NCBI RefSeq assembly: GCF_949292005.1 | Contig: NZ_CASEXV010000078.1 | Coordinates: 1-34,690, forward strand | Reading direction: 5' to 3' | DNA length: 34,690 nt | Source of the DNA: an uncultured Bifidobacterium sp. | GTDB lineage: Bacteria; Actinomycetota; Actinomycetes; Actinomycetales; Bifidobacteriaceae | In this document: positions 8,834-16,181 of the stretch, piece after piece | Position numbering within the stretch: position 1 is the first letter of the stretch | How the letters are laid out: every line of letters starts with the position of its first letter | Made by a program: the position numbers and the translations under genes | The notes under the pieces: generated by a model | Seen by the model: only the letters and a program-made list of their open reading frames with translations | What the model was told of the DNA's origin: nothing | The model's database searches: none

Positions 8834-9122
8834 CTGCTAGCTCTTCTCTCCATCTGCGGTTTGAGACAAATCTTCAAGGCGGAATCGGGAAATTTGGGCG
8901 GAAGATTCCGGGAATACCGCGGAAATTGCTCTGCAGCCGTGTCAAAAATCAGCCTTGCCGCCAATCACGAACACCGAGGCCACCATATAGGTATCAACCG
9001 GACAAGGCATCACGGCATCACGATATGGCCCCATCATCACGTAACGGTTCACTCGTTGGGCGGTTGCCCAACGAAGCGCAAACCCGCCCAACGAACGCCT
9101 CTCCGCGCCCAAAGAACTGGCA
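8834..9122. other. Intergenic region with three repeat arms
   Basis: A 289-base gap between two minus-strand genes. The left part (8850-9040) shows nothing recognisable. The right part holds three copies of the CGTTGGGC core at 9053-9094. No coding frame with a ribosome binding site was found. Confidence 0.6.
9053..9094. terminator. Overlapping hairpins at the end of the GGDEF/EAL gene
   Basis: TCGTTGGGC (9053-9061) can pair with GCCCAACGA at 9066-9074 across a 4-base loop, or, extended to TCGTTGGGCGG (9053-9063), with CCGCCCAACGA at 9084-9094. The two pairings exclude each other. Position about 30-70 bases after the minus-strand stop at 9123 fits a transcription terminator. Confidence 0.5.
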
Positions 9123-11648
9123 TCACGGCCGATGATTGGGATGCGGGGTGAAGCACCCCCGGCCCATGCTTTCCATACGGATCACCAGCTCCCCTATGGT
9201 GAGAGGATTGCACAACACCGGTCCCTCAATCTGCACGGGGCCCTCATCCGGTAGCGAATCCAGCTGCTCAGCCACCGTCAGGCCAGAGACGATGACCATC
9301 ATGCCGGACCTCAAGGCCCAATCCACCACCGACTTGACCGCGTCGCGCCCACGCTCCTCCCAGTCATCGGGCATAAGCCGTCTGTCCATGCGAATCCCCT
9401 GCACGGGGTGCCTGAGAAGAACAAGCAAATCCTTGAACGTGACATCCGCCACGTTGATCACCAGACCCACATTGGGAACGTCAAGAAGAGGCCTGAGATA
9501 GTCCACTCCCCCATCCGACACCGCAGCGAGCGCGTTGCCGTCGAGAAGACAGTCGACACGCAGATCAGGACGTCGCGAATGCAGGTCCTCCAGACGGGAC
9601 ATGAACGCCGGATCGCTCGCCGCGCGCCGCGAGACCATAAGCTCGATGCGGTCGACGAAACCAAGTATCGACGACCTAGCCTCAATATCCCGGGTCGCCT
9701 GGTCGAGCACATTCACCGCCAGCTCCCCCGCCTTGCCCAGACGCTCGGCCTGCAGCCGCGCGAAGTTCTCCGACACATAGCCACCCTGGCCATCGGGAAT
9801 CCGTCCGATAACCCTCAACGCCGACATCATTCCCGACCGCATATCGAATTGAGGAATGTACAAATTCGCCGTCACCGCCTGGTCGATGGCCTCATCCACC
9901 GCGCGGACTGCAGCCAATGCGTCCGCCGCAGATTTACCCGACTCCCCGGGAGCCGTCCCCGGAACATCCGTCGACACGCTCAGACGCTGCGCCGCCTCGG
10001 TCATCAGATCGGCGAGGCTCTTCCCCTGACCGGACACCGACGTCCCCACCGAGAGACTGACCTCTACAAGCTGGCCGCCTGCGCGCACGGGAGCGGATAC
10101 GACATCAAGGACATCACTGACAAGGTTCTTCATACCCGAGACCGAAGGCGCGCCCTCAAGAATCACCCCGAACTCGTCGTCCCCGATACGGCCCACGACC
10201 GAGCCATCTGGCACCACGCTCGTAAGACGGGATGCCACGGTTTTGAGCACCTCATTGCCCACCGCGTATCCATATCTGCTGTTGATTCGACGCAGATGGT
10301 CCACGTCTACGTACAGAATCGCCGCATCGGCTGCGCTCTCCCGCTCTGCTAGAGACCTCAGCATTCCGATGAAGGACCGGTAGTTTCGCACCCCAGTAAG
10401 CGCGTCCGCCTCGGATTCGCCCTGCACCGCCGAGATCTCCCTCCCGACTCTCGCTATCTCCTCCAAAACGGATGCCAAGGAGTCCAAAAGGTAGCGGTCC
10501 GACGCCAGAAACGCCCGATTCCAGATATTGCGCTCCATCACCAGATGGAAGTTGCGCCCATTAAAGTCGATGGCCTTGCTGGCCACAAACGAATACGACT
10601 CATGGCGGCCGGGAACAAGGGTCTCAGCCGAGCATGTGAACATTCCGAATCGTCGTTGCATGGCCTCCACCACGCTGTTCTCGGGATTGCGCTGCGGAAG
10701 CGGCATCATCCTGACAACATCCATGAAGCAGTACAGACTGCGCCGGACCCATATATTCCGCCGGATACGAAAATACTGATCCATCGTGATGGCGTACACG
10801 AAACACACCACATACGGTCTGCCCAGAGCCGTCCACCGCTGTCCGATCCGCAAATCGTAGAGCATGACGATTCCGACGACCGTCGCCGCCAACACGTCCA
10901 TGGCAAGAAAAAGAGTCATCCGCTGCACCGAGTACTGACTGACATAGGAGCATGTCGAATATCCCAACAGAACAGCTATGGCCATATCGATCACAAACCG
11001 TGCGGCCACAACCGCCACGAGCGCCACAACCGCTGGAAGAAGCCAATGCTGGGACAATGCCATGCTTTCGCCGAAGATATCAGCGGGATAGCAATTCGCG
11101 ATTGTCCCCTCACCCACGCAGCCTCCACGACTGAAGAGCGCGAAAACGATCGGCACCGGAGCCGACGAAAGAATGACGCCCAAAACCTCGATGGACGCGG
11201 CGAACAGACTACGCCGCCACACGAGCATCGACGCCATAAGACCAAGAAGCAGCACCGGAGCGACCAGCTCCAGATCCCCGACAAAGAAAGCGACGGCGAC
11301 GACCACCGGCACGATCGTGTGCGGAACGGACACAATGCCGGTCGCGGAGGTCTCATGGTAGAACATCGTAAGAAGAACGCACAGAGCGATTATCCCGACT
11401 TCACGCGGATCGGATATCCATGCGGTCGACACGCCCCACACCGATCGGGCGACAATGGCCATAACCACCATGAAGCTGACCGACCCCGTCGCGACGAACC
11501 GCCGACGCGACGGATACCACACTCTCCGCCGTACGGAGTCGTAGCTTCCGCCCGCCAATCCATCCAGTGCCCAGGATTCGCCGGACGACACACCATCCCA
11601 GGGCGCTCCACACCTCAGATCGTCACCCCTTCGCCCATTCGCTGCCAT
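9123..11648 (-). CDS. Polytopic membrane GGDEF / degenerate EAL signalling protein
   Basis: An 841-residue protein. Residues about 50-310 contain six to eight membrane helices with no recognised sensor family. A GGDEF domain follows (about 405-570), with DALTGVRNYRSF, LYVDVDHLRRINSRYG and the active-site motif as RIGDDEF near 489-493; the RxxD inhibitory site is missing. The last 250 residues align with an EAL domain by pattern (YIPQFDMRSGMM, GIRMDRRLM, VIVSGLTVAEQL, IEGPVLCNP), but the EAL catalytic triplet is replaced by SAL and other acidic metal ligands are absent, so phosphodiesterase activity is unlikely. It may make or only bind cyclic di-GMP. Start 11648 was chosen for GGAG eight bases upstream; 11705 is an alternative. 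It is the last gene of the polysaccharide operon and its likely regulator. Confidence 0.82.
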   Translation of the reverse strand: MAANGRRGDDLRCGAPWDGVSSGESWALDGLAGGSYDSVRRRVWYPSRRRFVATGSVSFMVVMAIVARSVWGVSTAWISDPREVGIIALCVLLTMFYHETSATGIVSVPHTIVPVVVAVAFFVGDLELVAPVLLLGLMASMLVWRRSLFAASIEVLGVILSSAPVPIVFALFSRGGCVGEGTIANCYPADIFGESMALSQHWLLPAVVALVAVVAARFVIDMAIAVLLGYSTCSYVSQYSVQRMTLFLAMDVLAATVVGIVMLYDLRIGQRWTALGRPYVVCFVYAITMDQYFRIRRNIWVRRSLYCFMDVVRMMPLPQRNPENSVVEAMQRRFGMFTCSAETLVPGRHESYSFVASKAIDFNGRNFHLVMERNIWNRAFLASDRYLLDSLASVLEEIARVGREISAVQGESEADALTGVRNYRSFIGMLRSLAERESAADAAILYVDVDHLRRINSRYGYAVGNEVLKTVASRLTSVVPDGSVVGRIGDDEFGVILEGAPSVSGMKNLVSDVLDVVSAPVRAGGQLVEVSLSVGTSVSGQGKSLADLMTEAAQRLSVSTDVPGTAPGESGKSAADALAAVRAVDEAIDQAVTANLYIPQFDMRSGMMSALRVIGRIPDGQGGYVSENFARLQAERLGKAGELAVNVLDQATRDIEARSSILGFVDRIELMVSRRAASDPAFMSRLEDLHSRRPDLRVDCLLDGNALAAVSDGGVDYLRPLLDVPNVGLVINVADVTFKDLLVLLRHPVQGIRMDRRLMPDDWEERGRDAVKSVVDWALRSGMMVIVSGLTVAEQLDSLPDEGPVQIEGPVLCNPLTIGELVIRMESMGRGCFTPHPNHRP

Positions 11649-11766
11649 CGTTTCATCTCCGTTCCCTATATGCATCCGAGAGTCCGTCCACCTGCGACCC
11701 GACATCGGCCCACCCCGTCACACCATCGACGACCCACACAGCCGACCATCCACACAGCCAAGCCAC

Positions 11767-13062
11767 TCATACGGCAGGCCCGATCAATCTCCACGGCGAT
11801 TCCTCATCGTCGGTTTGGTCCGAGGATGGAGACACACCGACGTTGGGCGATGTCGCCTCGTAGATGTTCCCGTCGCTCACGACCTTGTCCCCTTTCACAT
11901 ACCGCCGGGAGGTGTCCCATTTCGAGTAGGAGACAGTGGAATCCGTATCCTTCCAAGCCGCGGAGTAGTCGACCAAAGTCCCCGGTATCCCCGTAAGCCC
12001 CTGGGCCAGAACCTGCGCGTACTCCCCGTCGGTCTGCTTGACACCACTGCAGAAGGAGACCACGTCAGCATCCGTGTCGACGTTGCTTCCGCACTGGTAG
12101 TCCCTGTTAAGCGACCACATGGATAGGCGTCCCAACGATGTCGACAGCGCGAAGGTGTTGACCTTCTGCGCGTCATCGAGTGTGAGGAACTCGTTGGAGG
12201 TGTCGTTCTGCCCATTAAGGACGGTCGCCCCCATAAGCTTCCACACCTGATCCGAGTCATAGAAAAGCCCATGAGAGTACAGGATGCGTCGATACTGCGC
12301 GTGCACAGCCTTCAGCGAATCGATGATGATGTCGGACTGGGCGGTCTGAGAGGACGCGACACCGTAATCCATCGTCATGAGATTAAGATTGTCTATCCGC
12401 ACACCCGCGTCGAGGAACAGGTCGATGACGGATAGCGTGTCGGACGTTATCCCATCACGTCCCACGGGCACCGTCAGGGACACGGTCAGAGACCCGCCAT
12501 CCGCCTTCCGCTCGGAGACAAGACGGGCAACCGCCTCGGCCCTGCGTTTGTTGGCCGATGAATTCCCCAACGCCGACCCCTCGATGTCGAAGTCGACGGA
12601 ATTGACATGGTATCGATTGATCACGCTCGCGTACTGCCGGTACAAGGACCCGGAACTGGAACATTCCTGCGCAAGCTCGGACCCCTTCTGCCCTCCGAAG
12701 CTGATCGTCACCGTCCGATCGGAGCTTTCGACCTGCGCCACCCGACTATCAAGGTCAAGCTGGGACGCGGCCTGCGACGGTGTGTAGTATCCACCCCAGC
12801 TGGGCGAACACCCATCCTTCCCCGCGACCACGAAGCCCAGCACGACATTCATGTACTGACTTCCCACATCGGACTCGAAGGTGTACGACGGCGTCGCCGT
12901 CACATCGACGTATCCGGCGAACCACGGCGCCGGAAGGGACTTCGACGCATATCGGCTGCGCTGGATCCAGTACGTTCCGGCCACACACAGCGACAGCGCG
13001 ACAAGCACCGCGACGACGACCCTGGGAATCGACAGATGACGGCCCGGATACCTCTTGCTCAT
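11767..13062 (-). CDS. Membrane-anchored GH18 (chitinase-like) glycoside hydrolase with carbohydrate-binding tail
   Basis: A 431-residue protein with a single N-terminal hydrophobic helix (about residues 12-30) and no lipobox, so it is anchored and faces outward. The GH18 barrel (about 45-360) shows the DxDxE-type catalytic motif as SVDFDIEGS near residue 155, the NLMTMDYG strand and SMWSLNRDYQCG. The final 55 residues (YSKWDTSRRYVKGDKVVSDGN) resemble a CBM5/12 chitin/cellulose-binding module. GH18 enzymes cleave beta-1,4-linked GlcNAc or related N-acetylated glycans. The start overlaps the glycosyltransferase stop (ATGA, 13059-13062), so the hydrolase is coupled to synthesis and may trim, release or chaperone the polymer. 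Substrate is inference. Confidence 0.85.
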   Translation of the reverse strand: MSKRYPGRHLSIPRVVVAVLVALSLCVAGTYWIQRSRYASKSLPAPWFAGYVDVTATPSYTFESDVGSQYMNVVLGFVVAGKDGCSPSWGGYYTPSQAASQLDLDSRVAQVESSDRTVTISFGGQKGSELAQECSSSGSLYRQYASVINRYHVNSVDFDIEGSALGNSSANKRRAEAVARLVSERKADGGSLTVSLTVPVGRDGITSDTLSVIDLFLDAGVRIDNLNLMTMDYGVASSQTAQSDIIIDSLKAVHAQYRRILYSHGLFYDSDQVWKLMGATVLNGQNDTSNEFLTLDDAQKVNTFALSTSLGRLSMWSLNRDYQCGSNVDTDADVVSFCSGVKQTDGEYAQVLAQGLTGIPGTLVDYSAAWKDTDSTVSYSKWDTSRRYVKGDKVVSDGNIYEATSPNVGVSPSSDQTDDEESPWRLIGPAV

Positions 13063-15420
13063 GAGCGTCCTCCCGTCAGCCTTGACCGGAAGATCAGGTC
13101 GCGATCACCGTAATACAAGCGCTCCCTCCACCCATAGCTGTCGGTCCCCCTCCGGCCATCGCCAGGCCTCGAGCCACCGCGCACATCTGCGACGGCACGA
13201 GGACGATCCGGAACATAGAGCCACCCGATAAGCCCGACGATCGCGTCACGCAGGGAATTGCGCACACCCACCAGCGAGACGATCGCCCATGTGGTGACGA
13301 TTCCATTGAAACCGGCGAAAGCGGCATTCCACCAGTTGTGCGAGAGAATGTCGGAATACAGCACAAGACCCGAGAACACGACGATCAACCAGGGCATGAT
13401 GACATACAACGCCGGCGATGCCGTGCGGTCCTCGACCTTCGGAGTCCTCGCGAAAGGAATCTTCGCATTGGTGATCCCCTGTTGGACGGATTTGACAGTG
13501 CCGGCCAGATTCACAGTCAACAGCACGATGTTGAACCCGTAGATGCGCAGGATATCGCTGCGGTGATAGCCGTTGCGTTTGAGATCGTCCGCCATCAACG
13601 CGAAATACGGGACGGCCGCGGCTATCACCCACAAGCTCAGAAGCCGACTGTCGAACGGGTAGAAAAGCAGGAATATCAGGCCGACGCTCGACCACGCGAT
13701 CGACATCATGTAATTGACCCGCAACAGAAACTCGGCAAGGCGCACGGGATGCGACGAATTGCGACGCAGTCGCACCTGTCGAAGGAACTTGCCCACTATC
13801 AGAAGCCCACCGTTCGCCCAGCACCGCCGCTGCACGACCAACGATCCGAAATCCGGCGGCGTGGCGCTGTAGCTCAGGCGCTCGGGATAGTTGACCAGAT
13901 GCCACCCCTGCATGCCCAAGTCGACGCTCGACTCGGTGTCCTCGATCACCGTTCGGTCCTGAATATAGGTTTTGACGATTTTGTCGTCCTGGGCACTGAC
14001 CTGGACGATGTCCTCGAGCGCCTTCTTGCGGATCACCGCGTTGGCGCCCACCCAGAACGTCGCGTCATAGTACGTCAGCCCCTGATGGAGGACATGCTGG
14101 ATGTCGGTCGTCGCGGCCGCCAGCCTTTCAATCCTTGACGGCGCCCCACGATACGACGAGTACGGCGTCTGCGTGACGGCAACCCTCTCGTTACCCGGCT
14201 GCTCAAGAAGATAGACCAGTCGCAAGCAATAGTCGCGAAGAAGCATCGAATCCGCATCCAATGTGAGCAGATATGGGGTGTCGCGGATCACCAGATCAGG
14301 AGCCTCGTCCTCGCTCGCATCGCGAAGCGCAACCCCCTCCGCCGTCGGAACCTTCTTGAGACGATGTCCCATCAGCGCTATGAACGAATTGAGATTCATC
14401 GCCTTGTTGCTGTCCGACGGGGTGGAAATGTACTGCTTGCGTTCGAACGTCAGCCCTTTCGCCGAGAATATCCACACGAGGCGGTTGCTCAGCTGGATGA
14501 TTCTCGACGATTCGATTCGTTGCTGCGAGACGATGGAATCGTTCAACGCGTCCTCGGTCTGCCGCAGATCACGCGCCAGATCACGAAGCACCTGATCGCA
14601 GAAGAAAACATCGGTATGGTCGTCGATCCTCCAGGATCCAGCCTTGTTCTCCAACCATCGGGCGGCGGCGCGATAATCGTCGGCTAGATGCGAGACGGCC
14701 GCGGCCCTAGCGAACGAGCTTCCGCGCAGCTCCTCCCGCGCGCGCGAGCGCGACAACACCTGACATCAGCGGCCGCCATTCCTGTAACAGCTCCTCCCGC
14801 GCGCGCGAGCGCGACTGCGAGAATCTCTCGGCCATCGGATTGAGCTCCTCCACCACATGAGCCACCACCTCCCTGCCGCATCGCAATATCTCACGGTTTT
14901 CGGAGGACGAGGGGAACGGAGGGTCATCAATCAGCAACGCGATGGTGATATCCGGGAACTCCTGCAATGCGGCCGACCATATCGTCTTCTCGACCACCTT
15001 CGGCTCCTCGACATAGGAGGGGATGAGCACGGTGATGGATTCGTCGTCCTGCCTGTCATCGAAATGCTCGTCAAGAAGCGCGCGGGGAACCCTGCGATGG
15101 GTGCGGAACCTCATCAGCGCGCCCTTACGGGTGAGAAGGTAGATCAACGCGCTCAGACTCAGCAGAGTGACGATGGTGATGTATAGAACGGTTTCGACCG
15201 TCGTGCGGAAGGTGGGATGCGCATTATCGACCAGCTGGGACAAAACGGTGGAGACCATATAGATGGCCCAAGAAACGACCGTGACCACGATCGCCGCATA
15301 GTTCACCGCTATGTTCGATGCCGAGGGACGCTCGTGCATGATGGATAGCGGAGTCGCGCTGCGTTCGGCACCCCATTGGCGACGGGGTGAATCCGGCACA
15401 TCCTCACGATTCTCGCTCAA
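13059..15420 (-). pseudogene. Family 2 membrane glycosyltransferase, split by a direct repeat
   Basis: The N-terminal part (two membrane helices, then VLIPSYVEEPKVVEKTIWSA and ALLIDDPP) stops near 14707. The C-terminal part starts about 14759 in another frame and carries the GT2 acceptor motifs: LLTLDADS (DxD), VIEDTESSVDL (TED-like) and VVQRRCWANGG in place of QxxRW. Five membrane helices follow. The split lies between two identical 28-base repeats. Deleting one copy plus the spacer (61 bases) fuses both halves in frame as FSQSRSRAREELRGSSF, giving 766 residues, the size of a processive polysaccharide synthase. The TTG start at 15420 was chosen for AAGGAG five bases upstream (LSENREDVP). The Arg-to-Cys change in QRRCW may impair catalysis. 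It is listed as a pseudogene, but a reversible off state is possible. Confidence 0.8.
14727..14815 (+). repeat. 28-bp direct repeat pair, period 61, inside the glycosyltransferase gene
   Basis: Identical 28-base copies lie at 14727-14754 and 14788-14815, separated by 33 bases. Each is itself rich in alternating CG (CCCGCGCGCGCGAGCGCG). The period of 61 is one more than a multiple of three. Both copies encode SRSRAREEL, each in the frame of its own half of the gene, so recombination or slippage between them joins the halves. Confidence 0.97.
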
Positions 15421-15598
15421 CTGTTCTCCTTCCCCCGCGCCTCCACGTCCTGGGTGTCGCATTGTCGTCGTCGCGGGAGCCTTGAATATCGGACATCATT
15501 GACCTCCACAGCGGATTGCCGCAAATACCGACCATGCAACAGACAGACCCCAGAACCAGACTCAACATCAGGATATATGCCAACATGGAAAATGCCAT
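15404..15598 (-). CDS. Possible small membrane protein ahead of the glycosyltransferase
   Basis: A 64-residue frame whose first 27 residues are strongly hydrophobic (MAFSMLAYILMLSLVLGSVC then CMVGICG), followed by a charged Arg/Asp-rich tail. It overlaps the TTG start of the glycosyltransferase by 17 bases, an operon-like arrangement, and lies directly after the AT-rich region expected to hold the promoter. No good ribosome binding site is seen before 15598, and later ATGs at codons 5 and 10 are possible starts. Polysaccharide synthase operons often include small membrane partners, but no family is recognised. It may be only the leader of the operon. Confidence 0.33.
   Translation of the reverse strand: MAFSMLAYILMLSLVLGSVCCMVGICGNPLWRSMMSDIQGSRDDDNATPRTWRRGGRRTVERES
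15421..15431 (-). promoter_or_regulatory. Ribosome binding site that decides a TTG start
   Basis: On the minus strand the sequence reads AAGGAGAACAG directly before TTG at 15420. The Shine-Dalgarno match and five-base spacing support TTG over the upstream ATG at 15462 or the internal ATG at 15339 as the glycosyltransferase start. Confidence 0.65.
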
Positions 15599-15692
15599 GA
15601 TAGCTCGGCATTACATGCATATTTGCATTTTATGTTGAGTTTCTTCCGTGAATTGTCTTTTTAAACACATTTCGCATAACGTTTATGTTCAT

Positions 15693-15855
15693 TGAAAAGA
15701 GAAGGAAGGTGGCGAAAGAAGGGGAAAAGAAGGAAGCGAGAAGGGGAAGGGTGGTGAAGGGAGAGAAGGAAGCGAAGGGGAGAAGGGAAGGAAAGGAGGA
15801 GGAGAAGAAGAAGAAGAAAGCAGTCAGGAAGACAGGAAGAGAAGCAGCCGGAGGG
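15693..15855 (+). repeat. Polypurine tract (GA-rich)
   Basis: About 160 bases are almost entirely A and G on the plus strand, with uninterrupted purine runs at 15714-15736 (23 bases) and 15774-15820 (47 bases). The composition is unlike any other part of the window. Confidence 0.95.
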
Positions 15856-15938
15856 ATTTCAGCCCACTTCCGCGTTCATTGGGCGAATTTCGTCATTCGA
15901 CAGGGCGAATCGCCCGCACCTCACCCGTCCCCTTGCGT

Positions 15939-16090
15939 TCATTGGGCGGGTTTCTCGTTCGTTGGGCGGGCATCTTGGAGAGCCCCGATATCCGAAGCCA
16001 CGAAAATGGCGTCTTCTGGCCATTCTTGGAGAGAGGAAAAGTGAGTCTACTCAACAGGGGCGCCCAACGACCGAGAAATCCGCCCAATGA
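15939..16090. repeat. 152-bp element bounded by 31-bp inverted repeats
   Basis: The left arm 15939-15969 and right arm 16060-16090 are inverted copies matching at 28 of 31 positions. Each arm is itself a pair of TTGGGCGG-type cores (TCATTGGGCGG and TTCGTTGGGCG) separated by TTTCTCG. A decayed third arm starts at 15876 (TCATTGGGCGAATTTCG). No clear target-site duplication flanks the element and there is no coding capacity. It could be a miniature transposable element or a large terminator/attenuator hairpin. Confidence 0.7.
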
Positions 16091-16157
16091 GTGGCCATGA
16101 TCGCGGTCGGCACCATACAGAGAGCTCGGGACCACACGACTACACCGCGCAGCAGCA

Positions 16158-16181
16158 CAACAGCTCAACAGCTCAACAGCG
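16158..16181 (+). repeat. 8-bp tandem repeat across a stop codon
   Basis: CAACAGCT at 16158-16165 and 16166-16173 is followed by CAACAGCG at 16174-16181. The minus-strand stop codon of the nucleoside hydrolase (16173-16175) lies inside it, so gain or loss of one unit would change the C-terminus. Confidence 0.92.

Larger units (their letters stand above)
15599..16172. other. 574-base non-coding region: AT-rich promoter zone, purine tract, inverted repeats
   Basis: From the left: an AT-rich stretch (15600-15690) that probably holds the promoter of the minus-strand polysaccharide operon and includes the short inverted repeat CATAA-CGT-TTATG at 15674-15686. Next comes a polypurine tract (15693-15855), then the CGTTGGGCGG-type repeats (15876-16090). 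No supported gene was found. Confidence 0.7.

Noticed and set aside
10545..11996. 483-codon plus-strand frame opposite the GGDEF/EAL gene
   Set aside because: His/Arg/Pro-rich shadow of the membrane-domain coding sequence, with no motifs or ribosome binding site.
15685..16044. 119-codon plus-strand frame rich in Lys, Glu and Arg
   Set aside because: The composition is simply the translation of the polypurine tract; the frame then runs through the inverted repeats, and there is no homology.
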